64,000 nucleotides of DNA. Origin: Lichtheimia corymbifera B2541 (lineage: Eukaryota; Mucoromycota; Mucoromycetes; Mucorales; Lichtheimiaceae). Positions 45,953-57,737 of the stretch are shown in pieces. Position 1 is the stretch's first letter. Every line of letters starts with the position of its first letter. The translations under genes and the position numbers were made by a program. Location: contig JNEU01000978.1 of NCBI GenBank assembly GCA_000697475.1, positions 62,001 to 126,000 on the forward strand, written 5' to 3'. The notes under the pieces are model-generated. The model was not told where the DNA came from, did not search any database, and was given only the letters and a program-made list of their open reading frames with translations.

Positions 45953-48302
45953 CTACCATTTGGTCTTGCCACCCTTTTTCTTCTTTTTCTTGTTTGCATT
46001 CTTGTTGGAAGAAGCGCTTGCAGGCTTGGATGGCTTAGTCTCAGCCTTGGGTGATGAAGACGAGCTTTCGGTTCCTCGGCTGCCGCCTCCAATGTTAGCA
46101 CTTCCCGTTCCGCCAATACCGCCACCGGCTACGAAGGTGCCTTGTGGACCCTTACTAGCGGCCTTTTTATTTTTGCCCTTCACGCGGTAAGTGGAACGCT
46201 CCCGTTTTGGTATCCAGCGCTCCGGATCGGGTGTCTTCTCGGGATCATAATCCTTGGGTAACAATGGTTTTCTTTTCTTTTTTGTTTTGGGCTTTCTTGT
46301 ACGCGTGCTACAAAATATTCAATTCATCTCAAATTATTACCCAAGAACCCGTTTCATCCATGTACACCGCCCACATCACATGTTCCCAAAAAGCCCCCAA
46401 ATAAATTACCTGCTGGCTTGTTTCCGCACATAGCCACGCTTGACGCCTGGCACCACCGTCTCCAATGCCGACATATCCAAATGATCCAATGCAACAGCAG
46501 GTAACGAGTTTCCATATTGTTCTGCTTTAGCAGGATCCACTTCCACATAAGCTGCAATTAAACCGGCCAATGCTTGCGCATCCGTTGGATCAGCACGCAC
46601 CAATTGCTCATAGTCGGTAACTGCATCCTGATAACGTCCCGTCTTCAGCTTGAATGCCGCTGTTTGTTTCATGATGGATGTGGGTGCCTCAGAACTAAAG
46701 TCTGCATCCGTCTTCCAAAATTGTGACGCCTTGTCCAAAAGCTCCATTGCCTTGTCGGATTGTCCAGTTTGCTCATACAACCACACTAATAGTGCAACGA
46801 CGGCTGGTCGGTAATACTCCTTTTTGTTCTTTTCACCGACACGTGAAAGGTATTGTTCCAAAGTGCTCAAAGCTGCCGCTGGTTGAGATTGCAACAACTC
46901 GACTTGGATTGTAGCGAACCAGATTGCAAGTGATGATGGATGTTCCTCGGCATACTTTTTCAATTCCTCAACTGCAGCTTGTCCTTTGTGTTGCTGATAA
47001 GTTGCTGCTGCCAATACAAGATATAACGTCTCGTTCTCAGGGTACGTTGCGATCAACTTGCGTGCTGAATCCCGACATGCTTCAAACTACACAACATCTA
47101 TGTTGTCAGATATTATATTTCTCAATCCCCATCCATGATGTTACCTTGCTCATATACAACTGCAATAAAGAATCGTTCATAGCAATCACACGCTTTTGAT
47201 ATCGCTTCAATCGCGAATCAGCTTCCTTGCTCGTGGCCATTTTCAGCTTTTGTGCAGCATCCGAGAGATTCTTTTTCTTTTGACGCACTGCCACGATATT
47301 GTTGGATGCGACAGCCTTGATGCTCATATCCTTCACGGTGCTATATAGCATAATGCAGGTGAGATATCTCAATCCACACATCAAGCTATTTCTCCTTTCC
47401 TTGCTTTACCTTGATCCCAATACAGATTGATAGATCTCCATAGCTTCCTCCACACGGCCTTGGATTTGATAGGTGTAGGCCAATTGTGTTGCAATCACAG
47501 CCAATTCTTCATCGATTTCTTCCTGGGGTACATCGGCTTCTGTCAATCGTGCATTGCATGTCTCTATTCATCCACATGTCAGTTTCGTTCCACGTGATCC
47601 TCTTGTCAATACAAACTTACTTCTTGCCACCTCTAATTGTTTGCGTGCGTCGTCCAACTCAAGTCTTGCCAAATGAAGTGATGCTGCATTATAGGCAACC
47701 TCGTACTGCGATTCATTGGAGACAGCGATAGGCTCTGGTTTGGATGAGGATGATGGTGCTGAAAAAGCGAGACCCGTTTGAGCAGCAAGCAAGTTGACTT
47801 GAATCTCCTCGTAGATGGGATCATTCTTGTTGGTTTGCTCCAAAAGCGATTCGTATACAGCAATGCATTCAGAATACTTGTCTTGCGAATACAACTATAT
47901 CCAGATCTCTCTTAGTACCACATTTAGATAGTCGTCCAATGTATATATCAATTTTACCAGCTGTGCTTCGAGATATAAAAGACCAGGGCTGGTCGTGTCG
48001 CTGGCTGCCTTGATGTCATTCAACAATTCGAGTGCTTGCTTAAGTTGGTTGGTGCGATAGTAACAATAGATCCTCTCAAACGATAAGTCTACATCGGTGC
48101 CCTTGAACTTGCGTGCAATGAGAGAAAGCGCGTCATCGTACTGGCCCAAGCGAATAAGCGTCACCACCTTGCAATGCAATGCTGTTTGATCATTGGGGCT
48201 TTGTTTAAGAATGTCGTTGCAAAGCTCGAGACTACGGTCATCGTTGCCCTCGATGGTTGCTCTCTGTAAGTCTGTGAATAACGCCGGTAGAGATGACGCC
48301 AT
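45953..48302 (-). CDS. SRP72: signal recognition particle subunit SRP72
   Basis: The SRP protein that, with SRP68, binds the 7S/SRP RNA and helps target ribosomes to the ER. It starts at 48302 with MASSLPALFTDLQRATIEGN. TPR repeats fill most of the protein (LCNDILKQSPNDQTALHCKV, then FERIYCYYRTNQLKQALELL, then TDYEQLVRADPTDAQALAGL and SDKAMELLDKASQFWKTDAD). Near the end comes the SRP72 RNA-binding block PKDYDPEKTPDPERWIPKRE, then RSTYRVKGKNKKAASKGPQG, then a Gly/Ser-rich and Lys-rich tail (KKKKKKGGKTKW). Introns are near 47895-47962, 47567-47622, 47342-47410, 47088-47144 and 46265-46412. The length of about 640 residues is normal. Firm identification; inner splice sites are approximate. Confidence 0.95.
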
Positions 48303-49361
48303 GACGTGGGTTGAAAGGAGGAAAAGAGAGTGAGATACACAGCGAAGAAGCGAACAACGACTGAATTCTGGTGCCGCCGCTTAGGCAAAGAATCAAATCT
48401 ATCATCTGGAGAAAGACATACACATCATTAGTGATTGTATACACACAGCTCAATGAAATGATCCCTCTCCATAACGTAACGACCGGGCATAGATAGCATT
48501 TCGATACTGTTACATAATAAAAAGACCTTGGAACCAGGTGGTGTACATTTCAGTTACTTCTTGAAGCAGCATTTGAGTATACAATATGATTCAGATGTCC
48601 TTGATGGGACCCATTATACCTATGGTCTTCCTTATTCGCCACTCCTCTATCATCAAAGTGAAATACTTGAATTGTATACTAACCTGCTGCAAGCGCGTAA
48701 AGAAAAATCTAAAGCTAGCATCTTGTTGTAAAGTTGGTACAACAGCTGAGTGATTTCTAATGACTCCCTTTGTTACGATGCTTCTCAAAAGGTATGTAGC
48801 AAGCGTGGTATCTTTACACTAAAGCAATATGATTCAGTACCACGATGATCTACTATCATAGCGAATATGCACTTCCTGCATGTGTCTCTCATCTATAGAA
48901 CCTGGGATCAATTATCATTACCGAGAAAGGAGAAATGACAGTTTCACGCTGCTGCGGATATAACCCTTAGAAGCAACAAACACATTTATTGCTATAAAAA
49001 GCTCATCATTTACCACTTGAATCACCAATCCAACATGCTGACATTTATTCCCATAGTAACATTAGGGAATTCTTATTTATGATTTGAATTGACATATATA
49101 GAATTAAATGTGTGTGCGTGCTGGAGTATTGGAGATGACGTGATATGCAGAATGCGGGGAAATACGTTGTACATTGGCTCATCAAATGTGTCAAAAGGGA
49201 ACCTCCCCTCCTGGTTGTCGTGGCAACTTGATCCATTTTAGGAAGTTTCTCGTGACCTGCCGCAGCAGCCCAGAGCGCCTTTTATATGTCACTGGGCCAT
49301 TCTCACCCGGGTTTTCCCTCCATCTTTCCTTTGTTTGTAACCAGCTTTTTTTATTGCCAAT
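48303..49361. other. divergent spacer SRP72 / membrane protein
   Basis: 1.06 kb. The + frame at 48528-48731 (67 residues) follows an AT-rich stretch, but nothing supports it as a gene. Promoters for both flanking genes are expected here. Confidence 0.4.
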
Positions 49362-51044
49362 ATGCTGTCAACCCCTTCCAGCCCTCGTAGCTACGGGAAA
49401 CATAAACCTTTGATACCAAGCTCAACTATATTTGCTAATGAGCGGTCTTCTGATGACGGTTCCTTTGCTGCTCATGACACCAAAACCACACCGTTACCTC
49501 CTCTAGCGATGCATGAAACTGAGAGTGCAACCACAAAAAAGACAAAGAAACAACCTGACAGTTATCCTTCGCTTGATGACGAGGCAATACTGGAGTCTGT
49601 TATGGATGAAAAGTCAACCAGTGAAATATTGGATGTGTTTGGAGAGCGGCTTGAACAAGAAATGGATGCCATTGAAGATAATGAAGCAATACAACGATCA
49701 AGGTCAGCTGAGCATCAAGAAACATGTGTTCGAGCAATGTATATGGGAGCTGCATCCTCCAATGACAAGCACTTGGTTTTCTCCAAAGTTGCTCAAACCC
49801 TGATGCTCTGTCACGATTATACACCTTGCAACGTGTTCAAGGAGAGAAAGCGACACATTAGAAGATTAATGGCTGGGGAAGAAAGTGATAGTACCATTGT
49901 GGATGCGTATGAAGACAGTGGTCTCGCCATCATTGAAGCAGACTTTACATGGTCAACTGGAAGACGCAAACAGGCTCTGCCTTATGTGCGACATCTCCAA
50001 GGATTGAGCAACAACAATGGATTGTCGATGGTTGATATGAGAGATGAGGAAGAGCATGAGGAGGATGAGGAGGATGAGGAGTTTATTACCTTTGCTGGAA
50101 AGAAGCAAATTGATCTATGTTTTTACTTTTTTGAAGATCGGCAGTATAATGCTGTGGTTGAGGAAGACATGGCTACATTATGGGAGATTCAGAAATTGGG
50201 CGTGCCTATCCTTCCCCTTCTTACAAGTGCTGCAATCTCGGATGAAGATAGTGGTGTTGGTGTGGTTGATAGACGCATTCAACTTGCTGATATGCTCACG
50301 CTTTACAGAGTGCAATGTGTGGAATTCCCAATGCTGCTTGATATTGGTCCCATGCCATCTTTCGCTACCCAATTTAAAGACCAACCTCTTCTTATCTTGT
50401 CAATCGATCAATTTATTGCCTTGGAAAGACGTACAGTGCTCGGGTTTTTACATCAGCAATCTTCCATACCTCAAGACAAAAAGGAACCTATTAACGAATG
50501 TCGCCATCATCCACCACACACAGCTGATAATGTCCCATCAGTACCAACAAGACCCAACCATGATCGTAAAAGGCGATTTCTCAAACACCAAACAGTTTTT
50601 TGGCTCATTCTTATGATATCAAATGTCCTTTTATCCCTGGTTTTCCGAAACATTGCTCTTCGACAAGAACCTCCCAAATCATTTGCCTCACTCGCCTTGC
50701 TGCACGACGACGACAATAGTATCATCATCGAGATTGAGCTTGCATCAAGTACAGGAACATACAAAACGCACCATAACCTCTTTGCATGCGAAGATGGCCC
50801 GCTGGCAACGTTGGAAATCCACCAGGATTACGCAAAAGTTATACCATTACAAGTACAAGGTGACGATACCCATTGTCCCTCATTATCTCAAAATACATCA
50901 TCCACCACCACTACAGCCACCGAAACACCAGAAACCGATATCACTACTGCAAGCCGATGGGACAAGATTGTGCACACAGCTTATTTTTTCCTTCAGCATT
51001 CTCCCAAGTTATTAGATATCATGTTTACCAAAGCACATGCTTGA
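49362..51044 (+). CDS. 560-residue membrane-anchored protein with GTPase-like central part
   Basis: A single-exon gene, in contrast to its intron-rich neighbours. I do not recognise the family with confidence. The disordered N terminus (TPSSPRSYGKHKPLIPSSTI) is followed by an acidic helical part and then CVRAMYMGAASSNDKHLVFS, which looks like a degenerate P-loop with Gly/Lys but not GxxxxGKS/T. Around residues 245-290, KKQIDLCFYFFEDR and LWEIQKLGVPILPLLTS resemble the beta-strands and 'xPxLP(V)..T..' end of septin/dynamin-type G domains. One membrane segment lies near residues 410-430 (TVFWLILMISNVLLSLVFRN). A ~130-residue tail follows and ends FTKAHA. The frame is open throughout with no stops, and the ATG is the first after a T-rich leader. 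Possibly a pseudo-GTPase; inference only. Confidence 0.65.
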   Translation: MLSTPSSPRSYGKHKPLIPSSTIFANERSSDDGSFAAHDTKTTPLPPLAMHETESATTKKTKKQPDSYPSLDDEAILESVMDEKSTSEILDVFGERLEQEMDAIEDNEAIQRSRSAEHQETCVRAMYMGAASSNDKHLVFSKVAQTLMLCHDYTPCNVFKERKRHIRRLMAGEESDSTIVDAYEDSGLAIIEADFTWSTGRRKQALPYVRHLQGLSNNNGLSMVDMRDEEEHEEDEEDEEFITFAGKKQIDLCFYFFEDRQYNAVVEEDMATLWEIQKLGVPILPLLTSAAISDEDSGVGVVDRRIQLADMLTLYRVQCVEFPMLLDIGPMPSFATQFKDQPLLILSIDQFIALERRTVLGFLHQQSSIPQDKKEPINECRHHPPHTADNVPSVPTRPNHDRKRRFLKHQTVFWLILMISNVLLSLVFRNIALRQEPPKSFASLALLHDDDNSIIIEIELASSTGTYKTHHNLFACEDGPLATLEIHQDYAKVIPLQVQGDDTHCPSLSQNTSSTTTTATETPETDITTASRWDKIVHTAYFFLQHSPKLLDIMFTKAHA

Positions 51045-51135
51045 TGCATGTAGCTAATGTAGATGACCCACTATTTGCTTTTTATTTATTCGCGATGTAT
51101 TCATGTAATAAATCGAAAGACAACAAATTTGCTTT

Positions 51136-52460
51136 TTAAATATCACGCACAATGCTTTCTATGGGTGCGTTTTCATAGCAGATACGATAAACGGTTTCAA
51201 AAAGGGGGAATTCATTGACGAGACCACGTGGTGCTAGGAAATCATGGACCTCTTTTGCTGTTAAAGTGCCTTGTAGCTTTTGGCCATGAAGCAGTTCTTG
51301 TTCCAATACATCGATGGGTTTGCCAGTTTTGACAAAAGCTTCAGCGACTCTTCGATTACGACCACCAGCACAAGTAGTGATCAAGTCTGCCACACCACAT
51401 GATTCGAAAAAGGTTTCATTCTCTACGGTGCCGAAAAAGGTTTGACCAAACTTTCGCATCTCTAAAAGACCGCGTCGTATAATGGCTGCTTTGGTGTTGC
51501 TTCCGTACCTGATCAAAGATGCCATCTTTGAGTAACATGCACCTTGTTTCTCGTTTATTCACTCACTCACTCGTTCTCTCCTCCCCAACAATAATTCCAA
51601 TGACCCAACGTTTGGAGTGTCCAATACGTTTCATCATGCATCCAATCATTTACTGTACTTACCCCAAACCATCTGAAAAGCCAGCACCGACAGCGACAAC
51701 ATTCTTGAGAGCACCACATAGCTGGACACCCACAGCATCCTGTATCACATTGACGCGAAAGTATGGCGTGTTGAACAGCTTGAAAAACAGGTCCCCATCT
51801 TCCGAGGTACATCCAATCGTTGTCTCACAGAATTTTTCTTGAGCCACTTCATCTGCAATGTTGGCACCACTCAGGGCAGCCACTCGAAGTCCCAGTCGCT
51901 TGGCGATCTCTTCGGAAAACAAGACTACCTGATCCGGCTTGATTTCAAGTCCCTTGATGAGTGAGATGGCTCTTGCATTGGGTGAGATCTTGCCAGCCAA
52001 GTCCTCGCAGACCTCTCTAACGAATTGGTGTGGGAGTACAAAGACCAACACTGTCGCGTCTCGACATGCTTCCAAGAGGTCCGGTGTGGCCTTGATATTA
52101 TCAGTGAACTTGATGCCTGGTAAGTATCTATTACGAAGGTCAGCTGGGCCGTTCATTTCTATTCATGCAATGTATGCTTACTTTGGATTTTCATGATCTC
52201 GGTTGATCAGCGTGGTCAATTTCTCGCCCTGGAATGTTTCTTCAAAGACCCATTGCCGCACCTCGGTATCAAAGACATCTTTATGCTTCAAGACATTTTG
52301 ACCAATGATTTTGCCTACAGCAGAACCCCTATACCATAGATAAGAAATAACAGCACTATCAATAAAAGAAGAAGAATGGGATGGATGATGATAATAATAC
52401 TTGCCAGTTGCCAGAGCCAATTATGCTCACGCGTTCCTTATTGATAGTGGTGGATAACAT
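51136..52460 (-). CDS. GPD1: NAD-dependent glycerol-3-phosphate dehydrogenase
   Basis: Reduces dihydroxyacetone phosphate to glycerol-3-phosphate, feeding glycerol (osmoprotectant) and glycerolipid synthesis and reoxidising NADH. The N terminus [20 protein letters not shown] contains the Rossmann GxGxxG/A motif, completed across an intron (near 52330-52400). Further blocks are [20 protein letters not shown], then [20 protein letters not shown], then [20 protein letters not shown], then [20 protein letters not shown] and [20 protein letters not shown]. The catalytic lysines (IKG and LKN context) and the end IESIVRDI are present. An intron with ends GTAAGC...TAATAG (about 52130-52190) joins NPK to YLPGIKF. 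Length of about 350 is normal. A longer frame from 52553 adds an Arg/Ser-rich leader (see findings). It converges with the previous gene, 91 bp apart. Confidence 0.95.
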
Positions 52461-53347
52461 GCGTCTTGTGGAAAGAAGAAAGAAAGATCTCGTTGGGTGC
52501 GTAAGGCGATATTTATAGGCTGTTGAGAAGATGCAACGTGCACTACCGATCATGCTGTTTTAGGGCAACCGAGAAGGAAAAAGAAAAAAAAGAGAGGGCA
52601 CAAGGCTGGGATGAATGCAACTTTGATATTGTTGGTTCAACTCCCGCATAGCTGCATTCTCGCACGGTTCTCCTCCTCCTTGTTGCTAAGGCTGCTGGGT
52701 TCATTGACTACAACAACAGACCACTTTTTTCTTTATTATTACAAACATCCATTTGCTCTTGCATGTGAATACTCTTTTATCCTAAAATAAATTCATAAAC
52801 TCAGGCATCCATCATCCATGTTATTAAATCGGTTCTGTGGAACATGATGAGAGGAGAAGGGATGCATCATCATGTAAACATTACACCTGACATAGTGCAC
52901 GTGGATCCATCAATCAAATCTCATACATTGAATCCACAATCAAACAAAGGCTAGTATATATTCCATGATATGTAAAAGTGATTCAAGGTGGAGTGCTTAA
53001 GGCGTAAACATTATCATTCTTTGTTTGTGGCGTGGTTGTTGACATGGTTGGTTCCTGAAAGAGAGATAACAGGGTTGGTTGGTTGGTTGGTTGGTTGGTT
53101 GTCAAGGGTGATGATCTCTTCAAATGACGAGTATTCTGTGTATCATACACGATCTTAAATGGTTGCTTTGTACCATGGTGCAACTATCAGCAGCATCTGA
53201 CGCATGAATAAAAGGCCTGGGGTGGGGGGGGGATTCATATCATTTCTTTAGCGCTGGATCGATTTTATTATACGGGGATTCGCAACTACGTTGGTTTCTT
53301 CTCACCCTCTTCCCAACACAACCGCCTCTTTATCCTTGGTCCTCATC
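52461..53347. other. divergent spacer with (GGTT) microsatellite
   Basis: Contains a (GGTT) tetranucleotide run at about 53073-53101 and a G run at 53221-53232. No gene is supported; the minus frame 52983-53183 reads the microsatellite. Confidence 0.45.
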
Positions 53348-54894
53348 ATGAGCTACATTCCTCCTCAGGAATTGCCGAATCTACGCCGCTACAAGTATGG
53401 TGGAGTCGACAAGTCGCTTGTGTCCCGTTATATCCTTACTCCATATTGGAACAACCTTGTCAAGATCTTCCCTCTTTGGATCGCGTAAGCATCGCATGTG
53501 TAATGCACCCAGTTTCAACCACCCCCTCCGTGAATGGATATCAATATTGACATTGCACGTCTAGTCCAAACATGATTACGCTTCTTGGGTTGCTTTGCGT
53601 GGTGGCCAACGTAGCGACGCTCTTTTACTACACCTCCGACCTTGGTCCGTGCCCTAATTGGGTCTATTACACGTAAAGTATTATCCTACTACTACTACTT
53701 GATGTCTATTGCTTGATATTGATATCGTGTCATAGATTTGGATTGGGTCTTTTCATGTATCAATCCTTGGATGCCATCGATGGCAAACAGGCACGAAGGA
53801 CTGGATCATCAGGACCCCTCGGGGAACTCTTTGATCATGGTAAGACAATCAGAGGTGTTCATGGGGCATTGTATAGTCTCATGATTCATTTTGGTAGGGT
53901 GCGATGCATTAAACACAATGTTGGGCTGTCTCACATGGGCATCCGCTACTTATCTTGGCCAGAGCTGGTGGACTGTAACTTCTTTGTGCGCAAGTCTTGG
54001 AAACTTTTATTTATCTACTTGGGAGGAGTACCATACCGGAGTCCTGTATCTAGGGTACTTTAGTGGTCCTGTGGAAGGTGTGCTGATGCTGGTGGGCGTT
54101 CAGTTGATTTCCGGTTATTTTGGCAAGTATTATCATAATCTTTACCTTTTATATCCTAACCTTTTGTGATAGGTCCCGCATTTTGGACATTACGTATCGC
54201 TGAAATATTACCCATCACCCAGTGGGCTACCGAACCATGGAAACGAATCGTTGGCGGGCTGCAGTTGAATCATGTATTGATTATTTTTGGCGCCATTGTG
54301 CTTTTGTACAACATTTTCGCTGCGTAAGTGAATGAACATACATATACATTCATTGTCTCTGGTTTAGCTAATGGAAATTATGCATAGATTGCTGAATGTG
54401 ATCATTATCAAATTCAAGCCTACTGACCACTCGCATGAAGATCGGAGTGTTCTCAAAGCCCTCGCCGGTCTTTTTCCTTTTGTGTATATCATGTCAACTT
54501 CTCTTTATTGGATGCACTTGTGGCCAGATATAGTACATGAGCATTTGACTTGGTTCATTTTCATGCTTGGATTATTGTTTGGACACCAATTGGGGCTTAT
54601 GATCACGGCACACGTAGCGAAACTTTCTTTCCCGTATTGGAATACCCCCGTCTACTTGATCCTTGCCCTTGGGTGCCTTGCTGCCTATGCTGACGTTTAT
54701 TCGGAAGGGTAAGATACAGGATGTCGGATACTATATGCAAGGGTACTGACATGTTTATCAGGGCAGTGAATATCAATCATCTTGCTTTGCTCAAGGCACT
54801 TTTGGCCATCTCCGGTATCCAATATGCTATGCTCGTTCGCGGCGTGATCAATCAAATTTGTGACTTTTTGAAGATCAAGTGCCTTAGACTATGA
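53348..54894 (+). CDS. CDP-alcohol phosphotransferase (ethanolamine/choline phosphotransferase, EPT1/CPT1 type)
   Basis: Last step of the Kennedy pathway: transfers phosphoethanolamine or phosphocholine from the CDP-alcohol to diacylglycerol in the ER/Golgi membrane. It starts [20 protein letters not shown]. The catalytic CDP-alcohol motif DG(x2)AR(x8)G(x3)D(x3)D is visible as [20 protein letters not shown] then FDHGCD, the second part completed across the intron near 53840-53898. About eight hydrophobic helices follow ([20 protein letters not shown], then [20 protein letters not shown], then [20 protein letters not shown]). The end is FLKIKCLRL, stop 54892-54894. Introns lie near 53487-53565, 53673-53736, 53840-53898, 54124-54173, 54325-54387 and 54710-54763. 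The upstream in-frame ATG at 53291 adds an unconserved extension and was rejected. The head-group preference cannot be read here. Confidence 0.93.
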
Positions 54895-55703
54895 TTCCTT
54901 TACAATCTGTGTATAAACAATGAAACAACCATGTACCTATACTTAATAAACAGATCTGTTTACAGTATTGACATTAGGTTCCACGTGGTAAAATGATAGG
55001 GCAATCCGTTCTTCTCTTGCAAGATTTGATTTACTGATCTAGGTATATACTTCAATTTCCATTTGTATGCCTCGTGAAGATGATTGCTATGTGTTTGGCC
55101 TTTTTCGAGTGCATCAACCATTTTAGCTGACAAAGAATTAGGCATGCGATACTAGCAGCAGCAGCAGCAAGGAGTCTGGGTAATGTTTAACCAGGGCCCT
55201 AAATAGCTATAATAGCATTATACTATGTCATGTGGCTGTACATCTCAGTCAATAAGCAACATGATGCTAGATTGAAACAACCTTAAAATCCCCCAACACA
55301 CAATGTCGTCGTGCGCACAGCAACGTTTTACTTTAATTGTATCATCAACAAACATAATGATACCATCCATTACTGCCACCACAGCCACTTTTCTCCTGAT
55401 AGTATATATGTGCTTACAATAGATAGATAGAGCAAGCTGAATAGCTTTATAACACGTGACACAGAAAGAAGGAAAGTTTAATGAATCTCGAGAGCACAAG
55501 TGTGTGTTACAAGGAGATTGGAATTGGGCGTCTGTGAACAATCGATTTGTACTTGCTCCCACTCATTTCAATCCAAAAGCTTCTTTCTCACTCACTCTTC
55601 ACTCTTTTTTTTTTTTACTTTCCCCCCTCCCTCCCTCTTCCAATCCTTGTGATTTCTCCCCCCTTCTTTTTATCCTCGTGGCCATTCTTCTTGTTTTGAA
55701 ACC
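54895..55703. other. spacer with a doubtful minus-strand frame; BEM1 leader
   Basis: The minus frame 54960-55145 (61 residues, MPNSLSAKMVDALEKGQTHS...) has a protein-like composition and could be the last exon of an unseen gene, but I cannot support exons upstream. A C/T-rich tract at about 55598-55660 precedes the BEM1 start. Confidence 0.3.
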
Positions 55704-57507
55704 ATGTATCTTTCTAAAGAAAAAGTCAAACCGCCTCGCAACTTACGATCAGCACGTCGATCGCTCGTCAAGAATCAGATCTCCACACCCATTAGCGCAC
55801 CTACTGCATTACAAGGTGCAATAGCAGCACCTAAAAAGATCATCAAGGCATTGTACGACTATCAAGCGCAACGAGCGCATGAGCTTTCATTTGCACGAGG
55901 CGACTTTTTTCACGTTATCGGCCGAGAAAATGACGACCAGTGGTTTGAAGCATGTAACCCGGCAACCAATTCGAGAGGCATTGTCCCTGTCAGTTATTTC
56001 CAAGTGCTTGACAAGTCTGAACGCAACCTTGCAGTAGCACCACCTCCACAACAAAAGGCTGATTCAGGCTTCCTTGATAATAACGGCAATACAACATCTC
56101 CAAGTAAGTAGAGAGAGCGTCTATCTATTCGATATTGGATTCCTTTATTCTTAACGATATCAACAACTAGATCCAGGAAACGGCAGCATCAGCAGCAGCA
56201 GCAGTGGAAGCATTGGTGGTGGACCAAAAAAGATGCAACCCCTGTACGGTGTCGTGTTGTATGATTTCCAAGCAGAACGATCCGACGAGCTGGATGCCAA
56301 AGCGGGTGAACCTATCATTGTTATTGCTCAATCCAACGTTGAATGGTTCGTCGCCAAACCCATTGGACGACTTGGTGGACCTGGATTAATCCCAGTATCA
56401 TTTGTCGAGGTGCGAGATGCATTAACCGGTCGACCTGTTGGACAACCACCATCCAATATACCGCCAGTTGAAGAATGGAAAAAGATGACTCAAGGTTACG
56501 AAGCATCTAGTATCTCGGCTGGATCTTCCATTTCATCCGGCACTTCAGCACGTCCACAACATGATGATCATCCCGACAGCTTCCAAGATAATATGGCTAT
56601 GCAACATCCCACTACAAGTGCTATTGTCGAAGAAGCCAAGATTGATTCTTATATTCTTGAAGGCGACCAATATTGGTTCATTGTGTATGCAAGGTTGAAT
56701 AATGGTCGACATCGTGTTCTTTATCGATTGTATGAAGGCAAGTGCTAAAGAGTACAACATTACCCAATGTTTATCTAATAACCCAACCCAACAGATTTCT
56801 ACGATTTCCAAATCAATTTGCTCAACGATTTCCCAGTCGAAGCGGGCAAGGAGGATCGAGAAAGAATACTGCCTTACATGCCAGGACCATTGACAGATGT
56901 GGATGAGGATATCACTGGTAATTATAAAAAGGGGATAGAGGGTTATCAGTCTTAGGACCCGAGTTTGCTGATCTCATTTGTGATAGCTGAACGACAAAGG
57001 GATTTGAACAAATATTGCGCCGAGCTATTAAGTCTTCCACGTTATTTGGCAGAAAGTTCGTTGGTGCAGAGTCAGCTTTTTGGCATTCATGAAGGGGATA
57101 TTGAAACCGATCAATGCTTGTTACCAACTGAAGACGACAATGGATCTACTCAAGCACCACCTCCACAGCCACCAACGTCAACCTCTACTGCTTCTGCTGC
57201 TGCTGTTGCCCCGTCAACCACCGTTAGCAGTAGTACTAGCACACCTCGAGCAGCCACATCTACTGGCACAGTGAAGCTAAAGATTGCACACAAGGATGAT
57301 ATTTTCGCCATCAAAGTGCCAGCTGATAGCACGCTTGAACAATTGCATGAAAAGGTCAAGGATCGTCTTGGTTTCCCAGTATCATTACGATACAAGGATG
57401 ACACCTCGGGCCAAAGCCTGCCTTTGGAAACTGAAACAGACATGGAGGATGCATTTGCGTCTGCTATCAAGCTCGGGAAACTCACAGTGTATGCCGAAAG
57501 GATATAG
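55704..57507 (+). CDS. BEM1: polarity scaffold BEM1 / SCD2 (SH3-SH3-PX-PB1)
   Basis: A scaffold that binds Cdc42, its exchange factor Cdc24/Scd1 (through the PB1 domain) and PAK kinases to build polarity sites at hyphal tips. The start is at 55704, MYLSKEKVKPPRNLRSARRS. SH3-1 includes KALYDYQAQRAHELSFARGD and NSRGIVPVSYFQVL. SH3-2 includes VVLYDFQAERSDELDAKAGE and GLIPVSFVEV. The PX domain follows (KIDSYILEGDQYWFIVYARL, then HRVLYRLYEDFYDFQINLLN, then LNKYCAELLSLPRYLAESSL). A Ser/Thr/Pro linker leads to a C-terminal PB1 domain (TVKLKIAHKDDIFAIKVPAD; SLRYKDDTSGQSLPLETETD) with its basic-type lysine and acidic cluster. Introns are near 56104-56170, 56741-56794 and 56919-56987. About 540 residues. 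Domain order is diagnostic. Confidence 0.95.
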
Positions 57508-57574
57508 TCCCAAAAAATGTTCCTTGCTATTCTTAACCTTCACCCAATGTTGTGCTCTTCTATTACTCTCACTC

Positions 57575-57602
57575 ACTTGCACACACACACACACACACAC
57601 AC
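57575..57602. repeat. (CA) microsatellite
   Basis: A CACACACACA run in the 3' flank between the convergent BEM1 and RAB4 genes. Confidence 0.7.
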
Positions 57603-57737
57603 GTCTCTCTTACCGCTGTCTGATCTCCACCCCCCCATTAACTCCCCCAACTACACAGCCCTTTCCTTGCATTCCACGATAACTTATTTTATATATTTAC
57701 TTGATACATTGTATTCACATTCATATAAAGGATTCTT

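Noticed and set aside
53073..53101. (GGTT) run as an interstitial telomere
   Set aside because: Fungal telomere repeats are usually TTAGGG-like; this is a simple tetranucleotide microsatellite.
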